A DNA stretch of 64,000 nt. Source: Metallyticus violacea. Taxonomy: Eukaryota; Arthropoda; Insecta; Mantodea; Metallyticidae. Of the stretch, positions 1-10,969 are shown in pieces; position 1 is the stretch's first letter; every line of letters starts with the position of its first letter. Both the position numbers and the translations under genes were made by a program. The stretch spans positions 136,821,501 to 136,885,500 of the forward strand of contig CM060831.1 of NCBI GenBank assembly GCA_030762175.1, in the 5' to 3' direction. The notes beneath the pieces are model-generated. The model worked only from the letters and a program-made list of their open reading frames with translations. It was not told the DNA's origin and did not search any database.

Positions 1-179
1 TTTCCATGTTATCAGGAATACAAATCCACCTCACTGATTCAGGTGTTTTAATTTCTGGAACTGGAGAAATTCGCTAGAGGCTGAATGCGGCGAATGAGGT
101 GAGTGAGGAGTCAATTGGGAGCCCAATTTTTTAACTTTTGCCATTGCAATATAGAGTATGTGACCGCGTGTTTTTTTGT

Positions 180-480
180 CGGTCCTGGTGGTGTAGTGGT
201 TACCATACTTGCCTCCTAAACCAAAAACGCGGGTTCGAACCCGGTCAGGACCGATGAATTTTTTCGGGCGTAAAAACCTTAAGTATGACTTCCTTCGGAA
301 GGGAAGGGAAGTAAAGCCGTGGGTCCCGTGTCGTACATTTGCGGCACGAAAAAGAACCTCAAGCCTGAAAGAGAGACCTCTGAGCAAAATTTGTCGGCCG
401 TTTCACGCCCTGAATTGAATGGAACTCTGATGACCTGAGCTGTTAAAGAGCGTCCATAAATAAATCAAATAAAAAAAAAA
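180..480 (+). mobile_element. SINE family A, full-length copy (tRNA-derived)
   Basis: A tRNA-like head at 181-252 has a perfect 7-bp acceptor stem (GGTCCTG at 181-187 with CAGGACC at 246-252), an A-box-like GTGTAGTGGTTA and a B box GGTTCGAAC at 232-240. A body follows (ttttttcgggcgtaaaaa, then cttccttcggaagggaag), and the copy ends in GATGTTAAAGAGCGTCC-like sequence and an A-rich tail. Six more copies with the same body lie in this window, so this is a dispersed SINE and not a tRNA gene. The head looks most like tRNA-Val, with Glu and Asp also possible; that parent is an inference. No clear target-site duplication was seen for this copy. Confidence 0.9.
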
Positions 481-489
481 GTTCAATAT

Positions 490-1196
490 GTGTATAAGGA
501 ACGCAGTGTCAACTCAAACAGTGCGTAAACAAATATTCATGAAGGAGATGCTATTGTCAAACCGCTTGTAACGCAGCAGAATGCAAGGAGAATTGGGGAA
601 TGCAAGAAGCAAAGCCTGGACTACCGACTAATGGAAACACATATTGTAATCCGATGAATCATTCTTGACACTATTGCCCACTGCTGGATGGAGAACGCCG
701 GCAGAAGCATACAATTCAATTGATCTTTTTCCAGCACGATGGAAGTTCTGTCATGATTTTGGCGGTCATATAATGATTTTCGGTAGGTCCTGTTTTAGCA
801 CTGAAAGAAAAGGTACCATTTTTGGTAACCATGTCCATTCAATGGCGTAAGCATAGTTCCTCGCAGGGTATGCCATCTTCCAAGGTGACAATTCCCCATT
901 CGTACATTGAATTCGTCCAAAATGGATATGAGAAGCTTGAGGACAAAATTACTCACTTTCCTTTGGTCTGCACAATCGTTTTATTTTAATATTATCGAGT
1001 CATTGTAGTCTGTATTGGAAAACAAAGTAACGGCCAACAAATCACAAGAAATGCAGCACTTTCTTTTTGAGGAGTGGTGTAGCATCCCACAGACCACTAT
1101 TCAGTTTTTGCATGCATAAATTTCCAAGAAAGTTGAGGCTGTTATCAAAGTCAAAGGGGGGCCTACATGTGTTCATATTATTTTGTCCAACTCCAG
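490..1196 (+). pseudogene. Tc1-like transposase relic
   Basis: Reading across all three plus frames recovers, in the right order, blocks typical of Tc1 transposases: VSTQTVRKQ near 510, KPLVTQQNARR near 555, a WSDESF-like block near 646-664, GWRTPAEAYN near 683, GNHVHSMA near 823, NGYEKLEDKITHFP near 922, a PDLNIIEPLWSVLENKV-like block near 985-1025, FLFEEW near 1055, and VEAVIKVKGGPT near 1133. The sequence ATTTTGTCC near 1178 resembles the terminal sequence of Tc1 elements, so the right end is probably about 1196. Frames change repeatedly and stops are frequent, so it is long dead. The left inverted repeat is not recognisable. Confidence 0.75.
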
Positions 1197-1199
1197 TAT

Positions 1200-2085
1200 T
1201 TATCCTTGAGATCCCGGAAGGCATTATTCAATCTGGTTACGTTGCATCTCTTACAGTTTATCTCATTTCAAAAAGTTTCTGTGTTTACCTGTAAAAGTCA
1301 CATATTTGTTATTATTATATTATAAATGAGAATGTTTTCAAAGATATTTCACAACTTAATGGGCAACTAGATACTGAAGCTCAAAAAAATTAATGAAGCA
1401 GTTATTTTGTTGAACTCTAATTCATAACAAAGGAAATAAATGAGCATCAGATTTAATGAACTAAGAGAATTAGTCTTCTCCAAAGCAACATTTATTTCTA
1501 AAAATACGTTTTATGATTCTGTTTTCGGACCCCTTAATTATTAAAGGAGATCCTAAATTTATACGAGGAACGTGTCTAATGGAGAGTTAAGTGTTATTGA
1601 AGTTATTTTCCTCCTGGCCCAATATAGTTAACTTTTAATTATGGTTTAACTGTTACATGGATATGAGTCTTCTAATAAATGAAATGAAATGTACGATAAA
1701 TGCTGAAGATAAAGAGATATATCATTTTATTAATTCCTTTGTTTACTTTTGTTGATTTTAGTCATTGATTCTTAGGGTTTAAAATTATTTTAACACTAAA
1801 ACTCTAAATTAAATATAACTTTTTCTTTTTAATTTTATCCCGTTATATCCCATTATTGGTTGTTTATCCTTATTTATTAATTTTTTCTGTGATTTCAGCT
1901 TCATTGCCATTTATGCTCCTCATTTTCAATAGTTTATCTATTTTATTTTCTTTTATCGTAAAATAATTTAATTTAAAACTAAATGTTTCTGCCATTTAAT
2001 ATTGTTTACGTCATGTTCACATATATTTATGATGTACTTAAAGCGCAGATTTATGACGATTTGAGGTATGATATATCATAAGTAG
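1200..2085. other. AT-rich spacer, nothing recognised
   Basis: This stretch is AT-rich with many short homopolymer runs. Only ORFs under 80 codons occur, and no repeat family or RNA structure was recognised. Confidence 0.6.
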
Positions 2086-2087
2086 AT

Positions 2088-2400
2088 ACCATAGCTCAGC
2101 TGGCTAGAGCACTGGGTTGGCACTACTGAGGGTCCGGGTTTGAACTCCGAAGCATTGGGCCCAACAGGATTTTCTGCTACTTCTTGTGCTTCTCTCGTTT
2201 CTCTGGTTTCATTCCATGAACACTCTTTACTCCTAGCCTCTTCATCTACCGAGAGGGATATGCACTCAGGACTGGCATTCGCAGGTTTCCGGTTTAAATC
2301 CTTTGGAACCTGCCATCCTGACCATAGTTTTTTTCCTCCGTGGTTTCCCCTGGCCGCTTAGGCGATGGCTGATGGCCCGTTACTTTCCACGAATTTTCTG
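2088..2400 (+). mobile_element. Third tRNA-derived SINE (family C), one copy
   Basis: The 5' part reads TAGCTCAGCTGGCTAGAGCA, a near-consensus tRNA A-box arm, followed about 35 bases later by GGTCCGGGTTTGAACTCC, a B box with one extra base. Downstream at 2335-2370 is a cctccgtggtttcccctggc / cgcttaggcgatgg block, which recalls bodies of other insect SINEs. A second B-box-like stretch at 2283-2300 suggests a dimeric layout. The anticodon arm is not well formed, so a functional tRNA is unlikely. With only one copy visible, family status is an inference. Confidence 0.5.
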
Positions 2401-2558
2401 CTGCCCTGTTTTATATTTTATTCGGTTGGTACTGTTACAGGGTCGATATTGCAAGGCAATTGTACTCTTAGGAAAGGATTCTACCCCGGCTTCTGCTTTG
2501 AAAACGAACCTTCTGAGAGGCTCCTCCTGTTTCGGGATACTCTATCTGGAAATATTGC

Positions 2559-2672
2559 ACTTACCCATATAGCAAGAAAATTCTCAGAGCTGCTGGAGCT
2601 GCAGTAGCTGCAGTCCCGAGCGGCAGCAGAGAGAGCCGAACTCCGGCCGAACTCCTCAGTCCCGAACGAGAG
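2559..2672 (+). repeat. Inverted repeat, left arm
   Basis: This segment matches the reverse complement of 3038-3178. Shared blocks include agcaagaaaattctcagag, gctggagct, cggcag-agagagc and actcctcagtcccgaac. The arms are similar but not identical, and a decayed zinc-finger reading frame lies between them. Confidence 0.75.
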
Positions 2673-2770
2673 GAAAATAGTGGGGGTGCACTTTTCTGTT
2701 CGCGGGAGTGTGAATAAGGAAGTGTAAGGGTTGTGTAAAATGTATGTAATAATAAGTGCATCAATAACAG

Positions 2771-3037
2771 TTCCTATGCCTAGAATGTGGGAAAGATTAT
2801 AACTACAATAGAAATCTAAGACAGCGTGTTTCTGAGGTACACCGGGAAAAAATTTAATGTTATCGCGCCTGCTCTCAACAGACAACAATCTTCGCCTATC
2901 ATAGTGAAATCTGCAATAAGAATTTCAATGATGCCCGCAACTTCCAATGCCATCAGCGGGTTTACCACGGCGAGGGCTCAGCTAGAAAGAAAACAATGAT
3001 CTGCACCTCATGTAATCGTGAAGTAACATCGGAGTTT
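2771..3037 (+). pseudogene. Decayed C2H2 zinc-finger exon
   Basis: One frame (codon starts 2771, 2774 and so on) holds three zinc-finger signatures. Finger 1 has Cys at 2777 and 2786, twelve residues later Arg (cgt, 2825) where His is expected, and His at 2840. Finger 2 has Ser (2903) in place of its first Cys, then Cys 2912, His 2951 and His 2966, all at C2H2 spacing. A third Cys-x2-Cys starts at 3002-3013 and is cut by the right repeat arm. The exon is preceded by an acceptor-like AG at 2769-2770. One in-frame TAA (2855-2857) and two lost ligands mark it as a pseudogene. Closely spaced fingers of this kind occur in insect BTB zinc-finger genes; the parent gene is unknown. Confidence 0.6.
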
Positions 3038-3178
3038 CCCCGCTGCCGTTCGGACTGAGGAGTTCTGCTCTCTCCGCTGCCGTTCGGGACTGAGGAGTTT
3101 TGCTCTCTCCGCTGTCGTTCGATACTGTAGCTCCAGCAGCCGGCCCCTCTGAGAATTTTCTTGCTGTATGGGCAAGTA
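3038..3178 (-). repeat. Inverted repeat, right arm, with internal 35-bp tandem repeat
   Basis: This is the reverse-complement partner of 2559-2672. It contains about 2.4 tandem copies of a 34-35 bp unit beginning CCGCTGCCGTTCGG at 3040, 3074 and 3109 and ending in GAGGAGTT-TGCTCTCT. The left arm has fewer units, so the tandem array expanded or contracted after the arms formed. Confidence 0.75.
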
Positions 3179-3199
3179 AACATTGTTAGGGAACCCTCT

Positions 3200-4370
3200 T
3201 TGTCCACCTCCTGGCCTCTCTCTCCCCCACCACATCCCTTCCTCCTGGAGGTGCCTCCATTGGTGACGAGGACTCAAACGGCCAACCCTTGATCAAGTCT
3301 GGATAACCCAAATGTTCCTTTCCGTCCCTACCAATCCAATCCAATTTCTTCATCTTTCATTCTAAAACTTCAAGCTGGCTGCTATAGATGCATTTATTCA
3401 ACACCAATGTGTTAATAAATTACTAAATAGTAGTAATGTAAACAATTGCTTCAAAATGCGTTAAAATGTCTGTATATATTGTTCAGAACAAATAATTGTT
3501 TAAGTTTAGATAAAACAAAAGTTAAAGATTCACAACTCACAGCTCATTAAACCCATAAAGATAGGAAATAGCAGGAGTTTATTAGACATTCAAGAACGGT
3601 TAAATTTCGGACAGCAAATTAGTAATTAGCAAACTTTTATTGAACTCAACTCTGTGTGCTACTCTTTCAGTCATTAACAAACCCGGCACGAGGTTGGACA
3701 CAAGAGGTAAGCTCCTTGTATTTACCCCTCACATTATAAGTTAAAGTCTACATAAAGGACGAGGAATGCAAATATAGAATGAACTGAGAGTTGAGTTGAG
3801 CTGCTATTATTTCAGCCTTGTATATTTTCTATACCATTGTTATTACAATTTTAAAAGTTGCCTTTAGGACGCTGTTATGGTGCCAGGGAGAGCAGTTGTG
3901 CATCTTCACCCGCTCACATCTCTCGCTAGAGTCACCGTTAGTTAACAAGTCAAGCCAAGCCAAGCCAAGCGATCTTCTCCTGTGCACATGCGCAAGGCTT
4001 GGCTTTCAAATGTTTCACACACACCAGTCGAGCATGGAATTAGCTCGCGTTTGTTGACTTCAAGGATACTTTACTGTTACAACAATGATGGGTCTCATTA
4101 TTAATATTTTAATTATTAAACTCCCCTATCCGCAAAATTTTGAGGAAACTCAACGAAAAGTAAACGCATTTTCCCGAAGTAAATTCAGCACATTAGAACT
4201 GTTGAGCTTTACTAGTGAATACATATACGTTTTTCTTTAACATTTTATGTAAAATAATCGGAAAAACTTAAAATAAACCAAGAAAATCACAATAGTAATA
4301 GATCAAAACTAAAATTTCATATGCTTTTTTCGGTGCTACCTAGCACCAAAAGCGTGCTATTATCATTAGA
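3200..4370. other. Spacer with one small hairpin
   Basis: No coding or transposon signal was recognised. At 3952-4005 there are three tandem AAGCC units followed, after a short loop, by GGCTTGGCTT. This gives a 10-bp perfect stem inside a locally GC-richer patch (3880-4050). Confidence 0.5.
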
Positions 4371-4379
4371 TTGTCTCAT

Positions 4380-5505
4380 AAGAAATACTGGTTTTTAAGT
4401 TTGGTGTTTTCTAAGATATTAATGTTTATCTTTTGTATGGTAATGTACATTGTGAGCATGTGTCAATCATTAGTTGTTAATAAACAATCATGAAATCGCG
4501 GGTTCAATCACAGACAAAGTCAATGGATTTTTTTTCGGGTGTAAAAATCCTAAATATGACTTACTTCGGAAGGGAAGTAAAGCCGTGGGCCCCGTGACGT
4601 AGATTTACGGCACGTAAAATATGCTCAAGCCTGAAAGAAGAGGCCTCTGAGCAAACTTTTTCGGGCAATTCACGCCCCGAATAGAATGGAACACCGATGT
4701 CCTGAGATATTAAAGAGCGTCCATAAAAATCAAATCAACAGCAATCATGAAATGCAGATAACAAAGTTTGAGATTGGAGTCCTACTAAAACACTACTGGA
4801 AACGAGCTGCTGCCGCGACTCGAAGAATGTGTAAAGTGGAGGGAAATGTTAGTAATCGTGTAGCATAATGCTTGTTCCAGAGTTTCAATAATGAAGAAGA
4901 AACGCTAAAGTTTCTCACGTCCGGGAGGCCTAAGGTATGGAATTTTGAGAATACACACAAGGCTTTAGAAGAAAATCCACAAAACAAGTCCTTGTATGCT
5001 GTCAGAAGAACTTGGTAAATTAAAAGATACCATAAATCCCCACCTTAAGACATTTAATAAATCTCACAGAAGCGGTTGATCTATACTTCATGAATTGACA
5101 CCTGAAGAGTGGATACCTGTTGTCAACTTATCCCAAATCCCTCTGATGTTAATTTGATCAGAAGAATTGTCACCTCTGTTGAAAAATGGATTTAATACAG
5201 CAACTTTGACACCTCGAAACAGTGACCTAACCCCCATCAGCCTGCCAAAGTCATCGCTAAATAAAAGCGCCTCGGCCTTAAAATAATATTATTTGTCTGG
5301 TCGAATTTTGAAGGTGTGATTCGGTGGGAGTTTGTTTCAAACGGGCCATACATTGACTGAATGCTAATGTTTATTCTCAACAACTGAAACGAGTTCGTAA
5401 AGTTTTGGAAAGAGATAACCGTCATTATTTGATCACCGAAAGAGATTTCTCTTTCAACACGACAATGCGAGACTGCGGTCGAATTAATAATTGTATAACA
5501 ATACA
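4380..5505 (+). pseudogene. Mariner transposase relic, split by a SINE A
   Basis: From 4750 the frame reads TKFEIGVLLKHYWKRAAAA, the first helix-turn-helix of a mariner transposase, then KVEGNVSNRVA, SGRPKVWNFE and ALEENPQNKSL, as expected of the two N-terminal HTH domains. A block HELTPEEW lies near 5088. Near 5297-5370 a WSNFEGVIRWEFV-like stretch matches the region after the first catalytic Asp, and QHDNAR at 5455-5472 carries the second catalytic Asp (5461). The ATG lies in the 12-bp target duplication at 4485-4496, so the SINE at 4497-4741 landed at the start of the gene. The third Asp region is missing: a different repeat begins at about 5508. Confidence 0.75.
4497..4741 (+). mobile_element. 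SINE family A, 5'-truncated, with 12-bp target duplication
   Basis: The copy begins in the B-box region (cgcgggttcaat) and runs through the family body to ATTAAAGAGCGTCC and an A-rich tail. It is flanked by a perfect duplication CAATCATGAAAT at 4485-4496 and 4742-4753. The truncation with intact flanking duplication is typical of target-primed reverse transcription by a LINE machinery. Confidence 0.9.
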
Positions 5506-5507
5506 CT

Positions 5508-5700
5508 GCTGGTAATTAAAATTGCAACCCATCGGGTTTGTAATATCCATGTGGGAATTATGTCGTGTCTTCTCCTTCGGTTGTTTGACAGGATCATTGG
5601 GTTCCTTCACGTCTGTGTGTTCGTTCTACCTCGATCTACTGATCTCACATATTCGTTTCGTTCAACATGAGCACCAATTTCTCGGAATGACATCCGGCAC
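5508..5700 (+). repeat. Dispersed repeat R1, copy 1
   Basis: It shares its opening (GCTGGTAATTAAAATTGCAAC), tcttctccttcggttgtttg, gggttccttcacgtctgtgt and catgagcacca with 23424-23610. The start resembles a terminal repeat of non-autonomous DNA transposons seen in arthropods (from memory). It abuts the truncated mariner, which suggests it inserted into or replaced the mariner 3' half. Confidence 0.75.
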
Positions 5701-8640
5701 TCTCGGTATGCCACAATTCTCCCACCTGCTGTGCTGTTCACTAGTCCTACTTGCTTCTGAGAAAAGCTGGAGTCGATTTACGCATCTCTTACGGGCGCTG
5801 CAACTTCAGTTGTCAGAAGTGTAGTTATGACAAATGTTTTACACTTACATTTAAAAAATATTCACAATAAAAGAAGATGGCAGTATTTGAAGCATTTTGC
5901 GCTCTTCCTCGTTAGCCTGCAGACTTCATGTATGAAAACTATTTCTTTCTTTGGCTTCCTTGCTTGCTTAGTGACGAATCAGTTATTAATTTGTATAAAC
6001 ATTTTCAATTACTAGATGAGGAATGTTTTCAACTACATTTTAGTCATAATGATGACATTAGAATGTTTAAGGATGCAATGGATTTTGCAGCAGGACATAA
6101 ACTGATCTGTTTTCAAGGAGCTACAAGAAATTGTCTCTTACGATGCCATAAAACTGCCCGAAAATCTCCTTCATACCGAACTTTTAGACAAAAAACAGAC
6201 CCAATCAGTGAATGCACTAAGGAAGCTATTGTGGCCAACCCTGGAAGGAATGAATGTGACAAATGTTAACGCCCTTTAGTTTCTAGATTTCTAGACTACA
6301 CCCACCTTACTCAGAGACAATCGTAAGAACTACGTCACTCCTTTATGCGTAAAGGAATGCAATTAATCACTGAAACACGTGTATCTGCTTCAGCTGGGGT
6401 AGTGGTATGCTTTTTGTTCAAGAAATAACTCGGCGATTAGAGATTTAGATATTTATTCGTTTATTCATAACTTATATTGATCATTAATAATCACCAGGAG
6501 AGTAAGCTTAGAAGACGTTTCATTAATGCAGACAAGTGAGATCTTCAGGTTTAATATGAAGTGAAATATGAACCATGGCTGAAGCAAGATTTCAATCTAC
6601 GTAAATACTGTGCACTTTTTGCCAGTGAAAATTATTTCTGTTGTTTTGATGATTAACAGAAGTTAACACAACACAAGTTTTTATAAAAGGGCTACATTCT
6701 GAAACCATGAAAATTACTCAAAAAACAGCAACACAGAAGAGGTAGCGTTTTATGAGATCGAGCACAAGATACCTGAGATTTTCAACATGTATATAAAAAT
6801 TTTAGTCTTATACTTTTCTGACTGGTAAAAGAAATAGCATATTTATTTTATGGTTTTATATTATTTGAAACAATATTTATAAGCTGCCACCCCCATATTT
6901 AATGAAAGTAATTATAGCAAGTAACTTTATGTAACTTCCTTATTATACTCGTGAGTGTAATGTCATTTTATTTCCTGTACAAGTGTTGAATTATTGCGTG
7001 TAAAATTTTATTTTCTTGCCAGAATGCAGAAAGCTACCCCAGCCATAAAAATCTGACCTGGTAATTTCCGTTGCCGATTGTAACACTATTTGTAAAGATG
7101 ACCCAAGCAAACCGATATTTTCTGGAAAAATTTCCAAAGGAGTATCCTTGAATAAGATGTTTATTTGTATTCTGTTAGAAATTATAAAGCAGAGTAGGCA
7201 TAATGAAACATATGGCAACTACAGGGATAAAAAGACAGGCCAATAACCTCTTCACTGGAAGAAGTTGGCAGCTTGAGTTGATATCTATGTGTAAAAAGTC
7301 ACGTAGGCCATGTTTATTTAGTCTTCTAGAGTGAGAGTGGCACAAAATAACGGCAGTACATTTTATGTGAAATAGTTTATGAACAATAAATCGTGTGTCA
7401 TTTTCCATAACGAAAAATGTAATGAATCTCCATATACTCCTTCCCCTATGGTTGCAAGCACATAAAAGTATCCAGCAGCAGAGTCTCAACAGCCGTGGCA
7501 AAACTGTAAGTCAGCGGAAACCAATCATCGGAGAGAAATAAATAATACTACTCCTGAGTAACCTATCAAATCAAATTTCCTATTTCCATATCTTACCTCC
7601 ATCCATGACATATTAATTATTTTCTTACCGCCTTCGTTAATACCGCTGCATATTTTAGATTTATGCTAGAATGTTTCTTATTATTCTGGTTGTATTTTCA
7701 GAAGCGAATTTTTCATGTTTCCGCAGTGTGAACAGAATTCCAACCTTGCTTAGGCTCCTGCTTGCCTCAAACGTAATGACACAAACGAAATGGAGAAGAA
7801 ACTCGCACTTGTATACGCCATATAGTTTAACTTAAACAAGGAACTACTTGTGTAACTTAACTGTAGCATTACTAAGAGTGGACAAAAATAAATTCAAACT
7901 TCAAGTCCAAAGAAACACAGGAATATTAAAATGACGATGGAAGATATATTTGCTCTTGACCATGCGGCGTTATAGCGTTATGTAGATTCGAAAATAAATG
8001 AATGCTACTTTTTGACACAAATCTCAATAAAGTATTAATCCTTTAAAAACAACTTAAATTTAACTCGAAACAGTTCCTCCGATTCTCACCCATTGAAATA
8101 TAATTATAATGTAAGCTCAATCATAATATTTCATATTTCTACAATTAGTTATTAGATACTTTGTATTTGTAATACAGTATAATTGTAACCTGTAAATTGT
8201 ACCTATGGCAACAAAGAAAAAGGTTAAAGTTTTGTTACGGAAGCTAAGAATAGCTTGGAGGCCGATAGGGCCATATAAAACTTTTACAATAGAAACGAAA
8301 AAAGAAAAGAAAAAAACCTAGGATAACGTGTGTAACCTCTTTTCTTTTTAAATGTACTGTTGGCGCAGGGTTGATAAACTCAAGGACTTTAAATTCGTTA
8401 AAGGGCTGTGACCGCGACCGGTAGTTTTAAACCAGTCAATGTTGACAAAAGTTTTAAACTTTCAAATAACGAGTGATATGTACGGCAGGTGAAAGTTAAC
8501 CAGCCAATAACAGATGTGTGTTTTAAATGTTTAAAGAAAGGGCTAGGCTTGCGCGTGCATCTTGGCTTTTTAATTGAATGTACTCTAAAAGGAGACAGGA
8601 CACTCATCTGGTGCAGGCAGTATGCATTTGTTCATTGCTC
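5700..8640. other. Long spacer without recognised genes
   Basis: The longest open frame (5928-6269, 113 codons, plus strand) has no recognisable domain. It contains DEECFQLHF and ICFQGATRNCLL and could be a fragment of a real exon or transposase, but I cannot assign it. A minus-strand frame at 7175-7501 starts with a hydrophobic, Cys-rich stretch and has no other support. The rest is AT-rich with no repeats seen elsewhere in the window. Confidence 0.5.
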
Positions 8641-9278
8641 AGTTTGAAGTTTTACATGCGGCGAGACAGAGGCAGTCTTTATTTTGAAAGGCGTGGCTTA
8701 GGATGGATAACGTGGGTAAAGGTGGCAAGGTCCCTCATAAGCACCTCTTTGTACTTGGGACTTGGAAGCTGCCGGCCAATGGCCAGGAGCAGGTGAAAGG
8801 TTTGGGTCGCGGCAGCAAACATGACCGAGGCCCTGAGTGCAGCCGGGATAATCAGAAGGACGTTGGAGAAAACTAACTGGTTGTTGAATTCATTAATCAT
8901 CTGTTAATTGTAATTGAATCGTGCGTTCCGTGCCAGCTCCAAGAGTTGGTCATGTTCGGCTGGCGTAGTCCAGATGGGGAAGAGGTGGAATTGGCTTGCC
9001 TTAGTCTAGTGGTCTGAAGATGATGTAGTAACTTGATGCTGGAATCATGCTGATGTTCTATGGTAGCTTGGAGGTTCTGGAATGCTGTATCAAAAAAGGA
9101 GTGGTTGTTACTTATAACGCGTTTTATACTTTCAGCATCGTGATTGGTGGTCTCTAGGTTCTAGGTGTGTGCCTCCTCCAGCAAGCTGGCGCCGGAGTAG
9201 AATGCCCCATGGATGGAGTTAATGTGGTCCTGTAGCTATTGAAGTTTTTGGATAGGTCAGTCTTTATGGGATGAAATG
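8640..9278 (-). other. ORF-rich, GC-richer unassigned block (minus strand), part 1
   Basis: Base composition rises above the surrounding DNA. On the minus strand, long stop-poor stretches appear in alternating frames. The one at 8679-8900 contains a hydrophobic run (VFSNVLLIIPAALRASVMFA), followed by a basic tail. Upstream on the same strand a helical, Asn/His-rich stretch precedes it. Together this could be the membrane-proximal part of a decayed retroelement protein, but no diagnostic motif (protease, reverse transcriptase, integrase) was found, so no family is claimed. Confidence 0.35.
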
Positions 9279-9502
9279 GTGTTTAACATCCGTCTTTACT
9301 ACTAAGCACCACAGGCGGTACACTGATGATATGTGATTATGGAAGGAAACGTTCCAGGCCTAAGTTTAGGGTACCTTCCCGACATTTGCCATTTGGAAAA
9401 CCTGAAAACAATCTCAGTCAGGAAGGACGGTCCTGGCGGGATTCGAACCACAGACCTCCCGCTCACGAGTCCGCGCCTTATCGACCTCGGCCATCCGTGG
9501 AG
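9279..9502 (-). mobile_element. SINE family B, copy 1
   Basis: On the minus strand the copy has the family head CGGATGGCCGAGGTCGATAA, the GAGCGGGAGGTC segment, a B box GGTTCGAATCC and the body reaching ACGGATGTTAAACACC. The D-arm-like TGGCCGAGGTCGTTAAGGCG points to a tRNA-Ser/Leu type ancestor (inference). It sits inside the unassigned ORF-rich block and separates its two halves. Confidence 0.9.
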
Positions 9503-10060
9503 GTGCAGGTCAGGTCACTCTATAGATAGGACATGGTCTCATTCAGCAGAATTTGATGTGTTGTCTCCTCCGGTGTACTGTGGTACGTGGGTGTGATGAC
9601 GAGAACTGGCTGAAATGCAAAAGATCTGACTGCTGATAGGTCGGGTCTGATGTCTGTGGGGGTGGAGCACTGTTACCGTGGCCGCAAAGGGCAGGCGACC
9701 TGGCCTGTGAAATGGCTCTGGTACCAACAGGAGGCACAGAATCTTCGGCGATTGGCCAGATCGTGCTGCGTGTACTGTGCAGTGAGCGCCGAGACTCCAC
9801 AGTAGTGGCAGCGTTGTGTGGCGGTGCAGTCACGGTCTGTGAGTCCGTATCTGAGGTGATGGCGGCAATCGGCCATGTGGAGATAGCAGATTACTTCTTT
9901 CCTTTCTTCTTCCCTTTCACCATCTGGGGGAGTATCGCTGTAACGACGATGTTGGAGCGAGCTGCGGAATTGGAGCAGGAGGAACCTGTGTTCGGCGGAT
10001 TATGGGGCGCGGTCTCTTCATTGGCTGATTGGAGCAGCCATCCAAGCGAACTGTAAAGTT
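9503..10060 (-). other. ORF-rich, GC-richer unassigned block (minus strand), part 2
   Basis: Both strands are unusually open. On the minus strand one frame is rich in Pro, Ser, Thr and Gln and contains a Lys cluster (KGKKKGKK, near 9891). An overlapping frame (9673-9876) has paired cysteines (CHYCG, FCASC) that do not fit the CCHC zinc-knuckle spacing exactly. A decayed gag-like protein is one possibility; a CpG-rich low-complexity segment is another. I cannot decide from the sequence. Confidence 0.35.
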
Positions 10061-10389
10061 CTACACGCCACGAAACGCATTTCCTCATTCAGTTCGAAGC
10101 AGTTCACAATATTTACTATTAAGTTCGACTTTCAATTTCTCGGCCCTTATCTGTAAGTTTCACACGCGGCAAATAAGTTTATATCGGCATAGGTCTATCG
10201 TAAGCAAATCACCTGAGGACGCCTAAGATTTTGGACATAATAAAATACCAAAATGTATTATGTCGCAATGCATGCTTATAGAAACTATAGAAACCCTCTC
10301 CAGTCTTGTTGAGTACGAGATCACACCCTGAGAAATTGTTGTCATTGAAGCGTAGGCAACAACACCGAAGCGACCAATAATCAATCTAC

Positions 10390-10590
10390 AAAACCACTTC
10401 AAAATTTGGTATCACAACGTGAGGACAACAGATCACTTCAAGACTGATGCCCAGTCTGGGGCACATAGCCGGAACCTACTACACAGCTTCAAAATTAGGC
10501 TCTAGTTGTTCGTAGCCATACTAAATCACTTGAAAATTTGGCGTCCAACTTGGCTGCCCTACCAAACCGCTTCAAATCTGAGTAACCGCT
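10390..10590 (+). repeat. Tandem array of about 40-bp primer-binding-site-like units
   Basis: About five degenerate units start at 10391, 10432, 10483, 10523 and 10564. Each begins AA-CRCTTCAAAATT and most continue with a TTTGGCGYCC-AACGTGGGGC-like stretch. The consensus core TGGCGCCCAACGTGGGGC is complementary to the 3' end of tRNA-Lys, the primer used by several retroelements. The units vary in length from about 40 to 51 bp and differ at many sites, so the array is old. Related units occur at 12350-12425 and, inverted, at 17239-17360. Confidence 0.65.
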
Positions 10591-10969
10591 ATCATCATTT
10601 GCACTGAGGTAGTACGTTTGTTTACTACTGGATAAGCAGTATGCATTCTAGAGACGAGAAAATCTCCGAATGAAGCGTGTTCTTCAGAAATCTGGCAAAG
10701 TGTTAGAATTGTGATGTGTTGCAGAACTTTGTCATGAAGCCGAATTATCTTCTGTTCATATGCGTTTTGTTAAGCTCCTTACAATACTCCAAAGCAATTG
10801 CTTTACGAATTACTGGCCGGCAGAGAGTGACTGTGTATTGGGAGAAGTCAGTCGTCAAGTGCAGGTAGCAGCTTGTAGTTAGTTTGAAGGAGGCTTTGTT
10901 AGCTAGCAATTGTGCATTCGTGTGTTAATCGATGCTTTCATCGTGTGCGAATTGTTCCCATTAGATATG

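Noticed and set aside
181..252. Cloverleaf-like tRNA with perfect acceptor stem
   Set aside because: The anticodon arm is poor, the sequence continues into a body repeated six more times in the window, and a poly-A-type tail follows. It is a SINE head.
5928..6269. 113-codon open frame
   Set aside because: No recognised domain, no paralogue in the window and no clear splice or promoter context; kept only as a note in the spacer entry.
9673..9876. Cys-rich frame considered as a retroviral-type zinc knuckle
   Set aside because: The Cys and His spacing does not fit CCHC, and no protease or reverse-transcriptase motif lies nearby.
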